This document shows positions 22,569 through 35,809 of a DNA stretch of 64,000 nt, piece by piece. A model generated the notes under the pieces. It did not search any database and was not told the origin of the DNA. It saw only the letters and a program-made list of their open reading frames with translations. The position numbers were made by a program, and so were the translations under genes. The DNA is from Nannobrachium achirus (Eukaryota; Chordata; Actinopteri; Myctophiformes; Myctophidae), in assembly GCA_963921795.1 (NCBI GenBank), contig OY997653.1:24225158-24289157 (forward strand), read 5' to 3'. How positions within the stretch are numbered: the stretch's first letter is position 1; every line of letters starts with the position of its first letter.

Positions 22569-22929
22569 AGGCTGCCAATTATTTATCCCTTCCTTACTTT
22601 CTAGCCTATTTCCTCAGCCTTTATTTGACTTTTAAGCCTATAATGTAATGAGTGGATTTAACCTGTAGACCTATTGTTGATGCATGCAATGTGAAGATGT
22701 TAACCTATAGGTCTACTTCTATCCATTCCAGAGCGACAATGACTAAGCATTGGCATCCCAGAGATACACAGTTCACCATAGGGAGACAGTCGCGCCCAGT
22801 GGAATGGGAGTTACATTAGAATTGGTGACCCATGGAATTATTTGACTCCATGGCCTTTCTTTAATAGGAAGCTCATTTACTTTTTTATCCACTATTCCTT
22901 TCCAGAATAATTATATTTTCTGTGGGGAA

Positions 22930-22985
<56 letters not shown>
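22930..22985. repeat. (ATTG)n microsatellite
   Basis: About fourteen ATTG tetramers. A shorter run of the same repeat lies at 21431-21455. Confidence 0.9.
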
Positions 22986-22987
<2 letters not shown>

Positions 22988-22989
22988 GA

Positions 22990-23940
22990 ATTTATTAGAA
23001 GTTTGCATAGGAAAAGGTACAGTTTCATGACAGTAGCCTACAGACAGTTCACAAGGTCAACTACAAGGATACGCCCAAGAAAGCACATGGCTTATTTAAA
23101 TTTAGATCCTTTCTTGTAATTCTCATACAACATTGAATTGTATGAATGACCAACCATATACAAGACGGGACTATTAACCCAACAGACCATGCATGTGGAG
23201 AATGGAGATACATCTCTGATAAACTGCCACATTATTTATTGACCATGCAGCCAAGGTGTTGCAAATTAAAATTCAAAAGGAAACCGGGCCTTTTCAGCTT
23301 TTTGACCAGACCGGAAAATATGCAAAGTTGAAGAGAGTATTAAGTAGCTGTCACTCCTGACTTGCAGAACAGTGCCCTCTGGAGTCACAATATACGATAG
23401 GTCATCAATGTCCATGTCACAACTGTTACCACGGCAGCTGGTGCGCAGTGGTGCTGAGGACAGCTCCTCTCCTGTAGGCTGGGATCACTTCACTTTTCGG
23501 GCTTGTAACCATTCTGGAGCGGAAACCACAACAAGTCATGTTGTAGTCCTCAAAGACTACAATTTGGCCGGAACTATCCACCAGAAACAGTTTTAACCCA
23601 AAATATTTCCCCTGCGCTCAAGGACATACTTTTAGGGGCCTACCTAATAAACCCCTTGATGCGGAGTAGTTTTGCTTTTGAAAAATTAGTTTGGTATATG
23701 CATCTTTTAGTCCAACTCGTAGCTACTGGAAAGACTACACTAGGCTACTCAAGCATTTTAATAGGGATTGGGGAAACAAATGGAGGGAACCAAATCAAAG
23801 CGTGGTTTCCGCACAACGGCCTGTTGTGAACGAACACCAGGCTTTCCCCCAGAAAGTCTGGTGGGAGAGGCTACCTCTTCTGCAGTCACAGCCTTCCTCT
23901 GCTTGTTAGTTCCAAAGGAACTTAAAGGTTGGCAATGCAA
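22990..23940. other. Gene-free stretch
   Basis: Several 60-75 codon open frames have no recognisable features. No gene or complete element is seen. Confidence 0.4.
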
Positions 23941-23947
23941 GCAATTT

Positions 23948-24074
23948 ACCCCGAGTGAGAGGACATTATGCTCTCATAATGTCCGCAGTGAGGGTGTTAT
24001 CGGACGAGGCGCAGCCGAGTCCGATAACACCCTCACTCAGGACATTATGAGAGCATAATGTCCGACCCCGAGTG
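23948..24074. mobile_element. Compound palindromic insertion with 10-bp direct repeats
   Basis: Arms of 45 bp (23961-24005 and 24019-24063) are almost exact inverses, and each arm contains its own smaller palindrome (GGACATTATG-CTCT-CATAATGTCC). ACCCCGAGTG lies on both sides (23948-23957 and 24065-24074). The inferred empty site TTTACCCCGAGTGGTAAA is itself partly palindromic. Long inverted repeats with 9-10 bp duplications recall MULE/foldback elements, but the family is unknown to me. Confidence 0.65.
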
Positions 24075-24079
24075 GTAAA

Positions 24080-25389
24080 TAGCTTTTCTACCACTTTTTC
24101 CCGTATACATGAAAGAAAACACATAGTTGTAACTTGCAAGGATCTTAAGTTACAATCATTATTGCCTATAAAACTTCCGCGAGACAGCAGATAGTTCCAC
24201 AAACAACATCTTCTACTCACCAACAGATGGCGCCAACTCCATACTAATCCATGCGTCTAGCTTACAGCTAAGCTAACGTCAGTTAGAAGTACCGTTCCGG
24301 CCGTAAATAGAGGCTGTTCGCTTCCAGAAAGGCATAGGTTCAGAGAAAAGGGGCTTTAAAGTTGGCGGATTGCATTGGATCCAAATAAATCGGCGACTAT
24401 AGCATGCACGTTAGTAAACATAGGACCGTTGCCACCGTCATTTGTTGGTTGGGGGAAAGGTGTTCCGACTACCTCCTGAAGTCCCCGGATGTACACTGAG
24501 GTGCATTGATCTCGGACAAGTCCTCATACAACTTTGCGGCAGTTGTTTTGTCATAACCTCCGGAATTTAGCCAATCAGAATCCAGTATTTGAACACGTGA
24601 CTAGAAAAAGTGGTAGAAACTTGTTTTTAGTTTAAACAAAAGGTTTTTTGTTTTTGGTTAAAGCATCATATAGTAATAATAGCTAGTGTTTGACTCCAGC
24701 TCTTTCATAAACAGAAATTATATTTTCAGGTGAGTTGTCCGAGACTGTACCCATTTATTATTTATCAGCCTCAATTTTATAGTGACCCAGTTCCAATGTT
24801 TGTCTACTCTGCTCATTTCTTCTGTCATCACTTCAAAATCCACTTGTTTATCCTGTATCCTGTGTGAGTTCTCTCTGTCCTGATTGGATACAGTTGTTAT
24901 CCTGCGCTGAACACTGAGGTTGACTGAGCATGAAAGCCATGGAGCAAATGGACCTGTGCTTGTCTTCAGCAGGTTCCAAAACCTTTTAGCTCAAGACCTA
25001 AAAGAGAAAATGTACGTCTCCCCCAGAAACCAAAATATAGTTATATAGATAATGTAGATCTGCAATTTTCTCAATTATTAGTATTTGTTAAATTCCTTTG
25101 GGGGAAAAAATAGTCCTATATAGTCCTATATATCCTATATTTATTTTAATTAATGAAAACGTTATTTTTTTTGTTTGCTCTTGAATCGTTTTAATAATAA
25201 TAATTATATGTTTACAAAAATGGGTTCCGTTTGCTTTGGGAACCACAGCTCTAAATCCTCGGGTCCAAGCTGTACTGTGCACTGAAGCAAGCTTTACACC
25301 ACAACCAATTAACAAGATGCAGCCTCAAGCAGCACCTGGCCTCCTGTTCCCCTATTGGCTGCATGGCCCTTCAGTAGCAGCTGACTGTA

Positions 25390-25395
<6 letters not shown>
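24080..25395. other. Gene-free stretch
   Basis: No gene or complete mobile element is recognised. One palindrome arm (AATGTAGATCTGCAATTTTC) lies at about 25050-25069. Confidence 0.4.

Positions 25396-25442
<47 letters not shown>
25388..25442. repeat. (CA)n microsatellite
   Basis: A pure CA tract of about 50 bp. Confidence 0.9.
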
Positions 25443-25444
<2 letters not shown>

Positions 25445-25959
25445 TGCACATACAAACGTACCAAGACACAATGTATGCACACACACCAGGTGGTCCCACT
25501 TATGTCATATTAGCTAGTCACACAACCCTCACCCAAAACCAAAACACAGCCCTGCACACTACAGCAGCCAATACAAAAGGTAAGGTGGCCGTGAGGTACC
25601 TGAAAATAAATAACATAACACAGCCTAGTATGAGCAAAATAGGTAACCTACATGAATATAACCACAATATGTTGGCTAGTCTAATGGTTACTGTAGGCCT
25701 ACTGCTAAGATTCGCTGTTGCCAGAGTGTTAATTCACCCATTTGTAACACAGAGAGTGTAGCCTACACACATGTAAAAGAACAGCTGCATTAGCTTTATA
25801 ATTTGGTTAGACTAAGAGTTAAGAGTTTACGGTGCACCTTTTCTTATAACCTCCTCGAACAGTTATTACAGCTAAATTATTGATACAAAACAAATGGACT
25901 TTTACACACTCTCTGAGTTATGGGGTCCGTGGCCAAATTAAAACCAAGCTGCCTGGGTG

Positions 25960-26434
25960 CAGTGGTGTAAAGTAACTCCGGTACTGTATTTAGGTACAAC
26001 TTTGAGGTATTAGGCCTACTGGAGTATTTCCAATTTTCAGTACTTTTACCTCCACTGTCTGCACCTCAGAGGCAAATATTATTATTTTACTCCATTACAA
26101 TATTTGAAAACTTTAGTTACTATAGTTACTTTGTAGATTTTGGTTATTATTATTACAAAACATATATTAACCAATTCAGCCCTATATACATTTCATTTCA
26201 TTTTGAAAATAGTCGGTCTACAAGCTATTTTCAAGATATTTATTTATACATTTTATACATTTGAAAACTTGTGTAATGGTATTTTCTGCATAATGAGTAC
26301 TTTCTACTTTTGGTACCTAAGTACATTTTGATGCCAATTCATTTTCAATTCCGAACGTTCGCTTGTAACAGGGTACTTCTACATTGCAGTATTGATACTT
26401 TTACTTACGTAGGAGTACATTTTCCCCACCACTG
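25960..26434. mobile_element. AAGTAACT-family MITE nested in a hAT fragment
   Basis: It starts CAGTGGTGTAAAGTAAC and ends GTACATTTTCCCCACCACTG. The flanks CCTGGGTG and GCTGGGTC match at 6 of 8 positions. Host sequence on both sides (GGGGTCCGTGGCC … ACATTTGAGAACCCCTG) belongs to a hAT-type element. A short form of the recurrent palindrome is at about 26204-26236 (TTTTGAAAATAGTCGGTCTA …). Confidence 0.7.
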
Positions 26435-26439
26435 GCTGG

Positions 26440-27360
26440 GTCCTTTAAATGAAAACATTTGAGAACCCCTGCTCTAGAAAATGGCCATCCCTTCACATGC
26501 TGCAGCAGCGTAATGATCAGGGAAGGAGGAGGAGGAGGGTTGCACGAGGATGCTTCCAATCTTGAGGCAGTGGGGCGGGGGGCACCGTGCCCCCCATCCT
26601 CTTAGTAGTCCATTTGTACAAAGAGCCAAAGGAGGATCATAATGAAGCTTTTCATGAACAGACAAGACAGATGGGGAGGGCCAATTGTAGCGAGACAGCC
26701 CAGGCACTGTATAGAACGTATCTTTGCCCGGGCACCAGGCAATATGGAGGGATTCACGCACACAAACAAGTGGCTCCTCCAGCGATCCAAGGCCCCAGCC
26801 AAGAGGAATGGCTTGCCTGTTGCTTTTGTGTGTGGTTGTTGTGCCCCCCACCCCCGCCCGCCCCTTCCCGTCCCCAAACCATGTGTGCCAATGGGTTATC
26901 GCACTCAAGCAGCTTGCATACGAACCCAAGACAACAATTAAAAGAGGTGCAGGCAAATCTGCCGCGGCTTTGTGTGATCAATAGTCATTTGTAACCGCAG
27001 AGTGCACAGGACCGAGGAGGAGGACATTATGTGTAGAGTAATTTGACGAGTCTGGGCCTTTACGCATCAGCTGTGTGACAGATAAATCATTCAGACTGGT
27101 GAGTAATTCACATCAAAACTATTCATGTGTATATATCAGTGTTGTAAAGTAACTACTGCAGGTACTTGCACTCAAGTACTGTATATGAGTATGTAATACT
27201 TATATAAAACTATTAATAACGTTTATACATTCATATGGGTTGCAGGTTTGCAGGGAAATATAGACCTTGTGCCGTTTTAAAATTGCATCGCTTTATTGCC
27301 GCGTAATATTTGTGTAAATGTAATCACTAAACAGTAAAAAAAAAAACTCTGATGCTGTGT
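26440..27360. other. Gene-free stretch
   Basis: Open frames up to 160 codons lie on both strands near 26470-26990, but they overlap each other and show no recognisable domain. A partial AAGTAACT repeat starts near 27141 (CAGTGTTGTAAAGTAACT). No supportable gene. Confidence 0.4.
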
Positions 27361-27363
27361 GAC

Positions 27364-27415
27364 GGAAATAGCAGATCTTCAAGCTCACAACGTGTCAATT
27401 TGGCTGTTTTGGACA
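27364..27415. repeat. Half copy of recurrent palindrome
   Basis: GGAAATAGCAGATCTTCAAG and CTCACAACGTGTCA are the left arm; the right arm is reduced to GGCTGTTTTGG. Confidence 0.55.
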
Positions 27416-27849
27416 CTTGACACCATTGTACGACAAAGTATAACTTTGACTTTACACTCCCAGACCTAAAGGATGGATGGCACTGAGGAGGCGGAGAGAA
27501 GAACTTCAGGAGAGAAGAAAGGAAGATTTGGAGAGAAGAATAGAAGACGTGAGAGTTGAGGAAAATCAATGTGCACACATAGACAGGGGGCTTGAGCCTT
27601 TCTGTAAAAAGTGCCCTCTCCAGACCATGAATGCAGTTTTTACCATGGTGAAAGAAATGCAAATGCCCCCTCTTTCCATGCCATACCTGAAGGCAGCATT
27701 CAAGAGAATTGCCTTGTTCAAACTCTCCTGAACTTGAATGCGGCATCTTATGTTGAAAGAATTGCCCTCTTTGTGTAGAAATCCTTGCCGTTACGCCACA
27801 TCTCCAGTATTGACTTGAGTCTGCTTAGTTCAGTGTATTATCACGCAGT

Positions 27850-27889
27850 GAAAATAGCCGACCTCCAAGCTTGGAGGTCGGCTATTTTC
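27850..27889. repeat. Perfect 40-bp palindrome, short form of the recurrent family
   Basis: GAAAATAGCCGACCTCCAAG is followed immediately by its exact reverse complement. It keeps the GAAAATAG/CTATTTTC ends of the family but a different core. Confidence 0.9.
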
Positions 27890-27894
27890 GATAT

Positions 27895-28660
27895 TTTCAC
27901 CAAAGGGCCATTTTAGAAATGTCAGCCCCTGCCTCTCTAATATTCTCTGCACGTCCGTGCGGAAAATGGAATGGGAAGCAGAGGTTGGGGAGAATGTGAA
28001 GGAAGAGGAGAGGAGGAGATGTGTCAGAATGCAGGCGCTTGAATCTCCTTTCTCCATTGATGTGAGGAGAGCCCGGCCGAATTCCATTAAAAAGAATAGA
28101 TGAAAGAAAATCTGAAACCGTCTCTGCGCCAGACTGAACAAATTGGGATGCAAAACCGCGGCCTTTGAACTGTGTAAAGTGGTATAATGGAAAGAAGCAT
28201 CAATTATTAATCAGCGTTGGTTCAGCTGAGAGCTATGAGCGAGGAGCAGATGACATCACCGGCAGCGCACACAGAATAATCACCCATAATGCATCTAAAC
28301 TGCATAGAGTTCAATGTATGAACACACGTTAACACCACACGTGTTAGATTATGGGCAGAACAATAAGTCAGTCAATTTTTTGGGGGGTCAAACGCTCCTT
28401 TAAATGTCATTTTCTTGTCCAATTAGCGAAAAGAAAAAAGGAGCCTGTTGTTCAAATGGGTTTGTTTTGGCACTGTTCCATTGTTGTATGTTCCTCTCCT
28501 CTCCTCTCCTGTGTGTGAGTGCGTGTGTGCATGCGTGTGTGTGCTTGCGTGCGTGTGTGTGTGCTGGCCAGACTATGGCAGCAGCTGGTCAGTTAGCAGG
28601 CCTAGTCAGCGTCAAGCCGTCCCACTGATAATGGGATTAGGCTAAGACAGGGAGCAGGGA
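27895..28660. other. Gene-free stretch
   Basis: No gene or complete mobile element is recognised; short GT-rich tracts lie near 28510-28562. Confidence 0.4.
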
Positions 28661-28663
28661 AAG

Positions 28664-28801
<138 letters not shown>

Positions 28802-29094
28802 GTTGGAGAGTAGTAAAAACACAGAGAGGAAATGGGGGGACATGGGGGACATGAGAAATGGGGGACATGTCTATATGCTGAATCCCTCCAACCTGTTCTA
28901 AGTGTGTTTACCCACGTGTGAAGACAGAGCAGAACTGCAGATATACTGGGAGACAGAGGACTGGGAGATTTCTGTGGGGGAATAGGATGGGGTGCATGGG
29001 GGGGCTATCTCCCTAAGGGCATCTTAAAAAAAAAACACTCCCCAAAACCCAATTTTGGCACCTGAGACCTGTACTTCATCGTACGACAAACCAC

Positions 29095-29160
29095 AAAAAT
29101 GTGCCAATCTACAAGCTCACAATGTGTCACATCGCAACGCATTATGGGCTTGTGGATTCA
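29095..29160. repeat. Decayed recurrent palindrome
   Basis: GCCAATCTACAAGCTCACAA and its diverged inverse GGGCTTGTGGATTC are visible. Confidence 0.5.
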
Positions 29161-29302
29161 TTGTGTAACTTTGGTTACATTTTGGTGGTGGTGGCAAGTA
29201 AATAAGTAAGTACCTTGATCCTTGATTCAAGTACTGTACTTGACCTAGCGGTCCAGGCGCATACCACAAGGGCCTATAGTGTGTGCCAGCGGCTACATCA
29301 TT

Positions 29303-29657
29303 GTAGTCCTTAGCGGCCATTTCTTGGGTCAAAACACAGGTGTTTCAATTGTTTGATTGCATAGAACTAATGCTAATGTCTAATCAGAACACCTGTGTAA
29401 AGCTGGTTGCACACTGCTGCGTTTTTTGTTGCGAAATGCGTTTTTCAGGGCAAGGAGAGAGAGAGAGATAGAGAGAGCAAGGGACTGAGTGGTGCGCGAA
29501 ACGGGCGTCAGTGTGCAAACGTGACTGACATAACGTGAGGTTAATTTTTTTATTCACGCGCTCCGAAATTCAGCCCGATATTCGGCCCGAAAAACGCAGC
29601 AGTGTGCAACCACTCTAAGGCTGTGTTTACCCAAGAAATGGCCGCTCTTAGAACTAC
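29303..29657. mobile_element. MITE inserted in the SINE
   Basis: GTAGTCCTTAGCGGCC with ATTTCTTGGGT at the left is repeated in inverted form at the right (ACCCAAGAAATGGCCGC … GAACTAC), giving terminal repeats of about 37 bp. A flanking ATT triplet is compatible with a 3-bp duplication. Confidence 0.65.
29405..29611. mobile_element. Inner MITE with near-perfect terminal repeats
   Basis: GGTTGCACACTGCTGCGTTT at the left has its exact inverse at the right end (29591-29611). It lies inside the element at 29303-29657, itself inside a SINE. Confidence 0.7.
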
Positions 29658-29805
29658 ATTTGGCACACCCTATGGTGCCTGACAGCGTGTCGCGGGTTCG
29701 AGTCCTGATCCCGACGACCTTTGGTGCGTGCGTGTCACTCCCCATCTCTCTCCCTATTTCCTGTCAGTCTACTGTCCTATCAATAAAAGCATATAAAAGC
29801 CCCAA

Positions 29806-30215
29806 TTTTCTGTACTTTTACTTCTACTCCACTACATCTCAGAGGCAAACAATTATTTGAAAACTTTAGTTACTAGTTACTTTGAAGATTTGGATTATTA
29901 TTAATATTACAAAACATGTATTAACCACTTCATATATAAAACAGACGATCTACAAGCTCACAATGCTTCACATTGTGAGCTTATCTGCTACTTTCAAAAT
30001 ATATTTAAACATTTTGAACTTGTGAAATGGGACATTCTGCACAATGAGTAATTTTACGTTTGGTACTTGAAGTATAGTTTGATGCCGATACTTTTGTACT
30101 TTTACTCAATTACTTTTTGAATAATGGACTTTTACTTGTAACAGAGTATCAACATTGCACTATTGATACTTTTACTTCAGTGAGAAAAGAAAATATGTTT
30201 TTCCAGCACTATGCA
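29806..30215. mobile_element. AAGTAACT-family MITE, left-truncated, with palindrome
   Basis: CTTTTACTTCTACTCCACTA and AACTTTAGTTACTAGTTACT mark the family. The recurrent palindrome is at 29938-29998 (ACAGACGATCTACAAGCTCA …). The right end reads TTTTTCCAGCACT. Confidence 0.6.
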
Positions 30216-30219
30216 TTTG

Positions 30220-31196
30220 TTTGAGTCAGAGTTAGAAAATGATTTGAAGGATTTCACTGTGCTGCAATGAGCCCATGGTCTTCTGTATGTGCAGTGGGTG
30301 GGTTCAGCTTTTGGAAGAATGAGTCAAGGGGATTAGTCATGCTGAATCTCAATAATACTCTTTTCAATCATGGCTCCTGGGCAGAGGAGCAGGGGGGGGT
30401 TCTTGCTAAGACAAAGCAGAATCCCCACTAATAGAAGTGTGAACCATATTCAGATTCCCATATTCTTCGATACTGATTAAAGGCTACGAATATGAGGGAT
30501 TGTGTGACCTTCCTTTGTTATCACGGGGTCACCTTCCACTCCACACTTCATCTATTCTAGATACAATCAATAGAGGTCTCTTTCCTTCACACACCACACT
30601 GTAAAATGCTCAGTGTTCATTTAACCCCTGGGAGTAAACAAATGGAACCTTAGTGCACCTGTCCTCTCCTGTAGGATTAATTCCTTCCACATTCTATGAT
30701 TTTTAATAATCACATGGTCTAAACTGTTGATACTCTTCAACTCTCTTCCTATCTCTCCTCTTTCCTATAGGGTGACCATATAAAAAAAAAGAAAAAAAAA
30801 ATCATCTGTCGTTCTCATCCAGGTCGATTATTACCACTTAGCACACCAATCGACTGCACCTTTCAACCAAACAGAACCTAAAACAACAATGAAATCACTC
30901 GAAACAAGCGTTATTATTGTTTTTTTTTTGTTATTATTGTTGGACAATTTGGTATAATATTTCGTTCCAGACCTTGAAATTTGAATTTTTGAGAAACACT
31001 GGTATAGTGGATGATGAAAAGGGGGGCATTTGAGTGTTTTAGACCTAATATTTGTCCTGAAGGCTGAATCGGCAGGACACCCAGCTTGAACCCAGGACGA
31101 TCCCGGCTAAACCGCGGCGTCTTGTCACCCGTACCCGTCGTAACCGTCCCTTTGTTTTTCTCTCCCCTCTCTTCCATCCCCTCATCATTTCCCACC
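30220..31196. other. Gene-free stretch with hAT fragments
   Basis: A GTAAAATGCTCAGTG MITE end lies near 30600 and a hAT-like right end (TTTTTGAGAAACACTG) near 30986-31001. No gene is seen. Confidence 0.4.
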
Positions 31197-31265
<69 letters not shown>

Positions 31266-31534
31266 CACTTTCTCCGTCTGTCTCGGTCCCTCTAGGGAGC
31301 GAGGCCCCCAGGATAGAGCTGGCTGGGCAGCTTAGTCACTGCTAAATCACTTGGCTTCCTGTGGACGGCAGCTGCACCCCCCCCCCCCCCCCCCCTTCCT
31401 CCCCCTTATACCCCAACAACACCAACCACAAGCACTGCAGGGCCCCCCCGGGGGCCCGCAGCAAACAAATGACTCATGACTCATGTAAAGGAACCAGAGA
31501 TCGGAGCTGGGTGACAAAATGTCAGAAACACACT

Positions 31535-31611
<77 letters not shown>
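31197..31611. repeat. (TC)n, poly-C and (GA)n tracts
   Basis: TC dinucleotides (31197-31261), about 20 consecutive C (31376-31395) and a pure GA tract (31539-31611). Confidence 0.9.
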
Positions 31612-32606
<995 letters not shown>

Positions 32607-32609
32607 GAC

Positions 32610-33500
32610 ACCAACACGCAACTAAGCATAAATCAAGACTTAGCCCAAATGCCACCATAGAGAAAGAGGCCATTTCTCAATTTGAAAAACATAAAGTCAT
32701 TCAAAAGGCTGCTAAAGAATTAGGCTTGGAGAAAGTCACACGCCCATGACACATAATTGATATACACGGTGGCCAAATAAATGGACCCTTTGTCATTGAG
32801 TCAGGAGATAGGACCCCAATGTATGACCAGAAGCAGAGTACAGTTACAACAGTTTATTGACAAGAACATGAGGAAAAATACAACTTCGGTCTTCACCGGG
32901 AAAACATGGAAACTAGAGCCAAGAACTAATACTGGTAACATACTCATAGGCAGCTTACATACCACTACAGACAGGGACACAGATTAATGAGTCCAGTTCT
33001 ATAGACAGCAAATTGATTAGGGCCGTTTCCCAACCAAGCACAAGATAACTTGCATTTTGGGTCATTATATTAAAAATACGTATATATTATACATAGTCAA
33101 AAATACTCTTTCAAAGATTGGATAGAGTCCCTTGCCTTGATCAAAAGATCATCATCTATGAACTGTGTTAATTGTAGACAACTCAACAAAATCTGAAAAA
33201 TGTGTTAGGATTTGTTAAACATTTTCACAATACCAATCTTGTATGGGGGTACCTGGCACTAAATATTTTCAGATGAGGCGTCCGTGGCCAAAATAATACA
33301 AATCAATTCTGGGGTCCTTGACATGAAAAGGTTTGAGAACTCTTGTCCCATTCTAATGTGTGTATTTTAAGCCTTAAGTGTTAGAGGTAGTGTTTGTGTC
33401 TTTGTCCTACCTGCCAGCAGCACACACACAATGACATGCAGGGACATGTCACCTCTACTCTAGGCAGCTGCCTGTGTCAGGCAGCTTGATTTGGGAGCTT
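32610..33500. other. Gene-free stretch with hAT fragment
   Basis: A hAT-like fragment (GGCGTCCGTGGCC … GAAAAGGTTTGAGAAC) lies at about 33245-33345. No gene is recognised. Confidence 0.4.
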
Positions 33501-33501
33501 T

Positions 33502-33503
<2 letters not shown>

Positions 33504-33582
<79 letters not shown>

Positions 33583-33594
33583 ATGCGTGCGTGC

Positions 33595-33651
<57 letters not shown>

Positions 33652-33739
33652 AGTGTGTGTGTACGTGCATGCGTGCGTGCGTGCGTGCGTGTGTGTGTGC
33701 GCGCGCGTGTGTGTGTGTGTGTGTGTGAGTGTGTGTGTG
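33504..33739. repeat. Compound (TG)n/(CGTG)n microsatellite
   Basis: Three TG blocks are separated by GTGC blocks over about 235 bp, producing artefactual Cys-Val frames. Confidence 0.95.
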
Positions 33740-34149
33740 GAAAAACGACTGAAAGGTTTTACTAAAGTAAAAGTATCAATACCACAATCCAGAAAAATAC
33801 TCAGTTAAAAGTAAGTCTGGTATTTAAAATATACAAATATACTCAAAAGTATTGGCATCAAAATATACCTAAACCACCAAAAGTGAAAGTACTGTATGTA
33901 TATACATCTTTTGTTTTGAACATAGCAAATCTACATGCTCACGCTCATGCGTGCGTGCATGCCGTGCGTACGTGTGTCTGTATGTGTGTCAGACATTAGG
34001 GACAAGGCAGTAAGTGGTGGGCAGGGGCCAGCAGGGACCCCCCGGTGCCTGTGGATCCATGCCTGAGCTCTGCCACGTCTCTGTGCACCAGCTGACACGC
34101 CCAGTATCCTGCCCCTCCCACCCCTGTACCTCTTACACTGGTACATCGA

Positions 34150-34283
34150 AATTTGAAGGTCTCCCCTTAACTTTGACAGTGTACAAATGGAACCAAATGG
34201 ACCCGCCATAGGGTTGACTTGTAAGGGTCAATTTAGACCCCCTGGCACCCCATAAGGGAGTCCCCGGAATCCACTTTGAGAAC
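34150..34283. mobile_element. Diverged relative of the insm1 3' UTR MITE
   Basis: GGTCTCCCCTTAACTTTGAC, AGTGTACAAATGGAACC and GGAATCCACTTTGAGAACCA occur in the same order as at 3025-3246 but without the two hairpins. Confidence 0.65.
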
Positions 34284-34289
34284 CAATTC

Positions 34290-34890
34290 AGGAGCTTTAT
34301 TGACATGAGAAAACATGCCAATAAACCACTGCTCTACTCCAGTGCTCAGAGAACCACTGCTCTTGTAATAGCCTACTGATGGTTTCCAAACTATGGGTCC
34401 CACATTTCTTTTTAAGTAAAGTGACAATCTAAGGACTTTTAAAGACCTTTTTAAAACCTCAAAACAAAAATAAAAAGTCCATTACTGCATAACAGGTAAT
34501 CAATAGTGTTTCATAGTATTAAAAGTAACATTACGATTCCTGTGGTAATTGTTTATCCCCAAAAAATCACAAAGGCTAATTTGACCTTTGTTACTGCACT
34601 TTGGGCTTTGGCCTGTCCAACCTCGCCCATATCTGTCCACCCCACAGCCCTGTCCCTCTCTCACCTTAACCCCCACCGACTCTTACCCCTCCAACCCCAA
34701 ACCCCCTCCGTGTCATATTCGCCCGAGTGCCCACTTGGCCAGCCGTGCCATTGTGTGAGGTGTCCACATGCATCTGTCACGCATGGACTGCACTGGCACT
34801 GATAGTTGTGTAATGCGCACGTACACACACGCGCACACACGCACACACACACCACTTAGGACGAGAAGATGCTGGTCCTCCTAATTAGAA
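34290..34890. other. Gene-free stretch
   Basis: Nothing beyond short repeat remnants is recognised. Confidence 0.4.
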
Positions 34891-34898
34891 CAAGCAAG

Positions 34899-34912
34899 CA
34901 CGCACACGCACA

Positions 34913-34943
<31 letters not shown>

Positions 34944-34960
34944 GCACGTACATTTGGCGC

Positions 34961-35034
<74 letters not shown>
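34899..35034. repeat. (CACG)n and (CA)n microsatellites
   Basis: CACG tetramers (about 34899-34942) and a pure CA tract (34965-35034). Confidence 0.9.
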
Positions 35035-35035
<1 letters not shown>

Positions 35036-35333
35036 TCACACTATCACACTAGTGCTGATGATTATTATGGATCCAAACGAATTATCCTAACTGTTAAAAG
35101 GGCCAAGAAAGGCCCAAGAAAGCCAGCATTGCCATAGGCTATTTTTATGTATTTTATTGTAGGCTATGTCTATTCATGCACAGCATGCCAGCAAACTCTC
35201 ATTTTCCGTTTGTCATCATTTCCTGGCCAGACATTCATGTGTTTTGGTGGGCAACTGATTTCCCCCCTTGGGATAATAAAGGTGTCTATCTATTTTCTCT
35301 CATCAAAACAGCCCCCTCTCTGTTTTGTTCCTC

Positions 35334-35802
35334 AAAGGACAACTTTAGTTTTTTACAACAAGGGTTCATATTTTAGATTGTAATTAAACAATATAAAAGA
35401 TTAGTGTTAAAATGATTTCATTTACTTCTTTCTATTGTTTTAGAGATTATTATTTTCAGTGGTTGGGGGCATGCATACAAGTGGCTAAATATGTAATTCT
35501 ACACATAATAAGCCCATTCCCAAGATACAATGCAACCTTTCATGGTTGGATGTGACTTATGGGGGCTAGAAGTGTAACTGTAAATAGCAATAAAGAAACT
35601 GCTGGCTTATTGTGTCTAAAAATACATATTTAGCCACTTGTACACATGCCCCCATGCGTACGCATGCCCCACATTTTAGCACAACAAACGCAATAAAACA
35701 ATAGAACGAAGCAAATGAAAACATTTTAACACTCAATTTTTCTTTTCTCTAATTACAATCTAAAATATTAACCCTTGTTGTAAAAAACTAAAGTTGTCCT
35801 TT
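35334..35802. mobile_element. Foldback element with arms of about 190 bp
   Basis: AAAGGACAACTTTAGTTTTT at the left is mirrored by AAAAACTAAAGTTGTCCTTT at the right. The arms continue with a few gaps through ACAACAAGGGTT, ATTTTAGATTGTAATTA and GTGTTAAAATG towards a centre near 35565. It encodes no protein. No target duplication is obvious. Confidence 0.75.
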
Positions 35803-35809
35803 AATACTT

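Larger units (their letters stand above)
29240..29795 (+). mobile_element. tRNA-SINE interrupted by nested MITEs
   Basis: The head GACCTAGCGGTCCAGGCGC and ATACCACAAGGGCCTATAG lie near 29241-29280. The B box GGGTTCGAGTCC (29694-29705) and the tail GTCACTCCCCATCTC … GTCCTATCAATAAAAGC follow after an inserted block. It is the same family as the minus-strand copy at 5826-6000, here split by the element at 29303-29657. Confidence 0.7.

Noticed and set aside
26474..26994. Overlapping open frames of 75-160 codons on both strands
   Set aside because: Mutually overlapping, no recognisable protein and no initiation context; probably chance in GC-richer sequence.
27477..27731. 84-codon Arg/Glu-rich open frame
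   Set aside because: Low-complexity start, no recognisable domain, overlapped by a longer open frame on the other strand, no promoter features.
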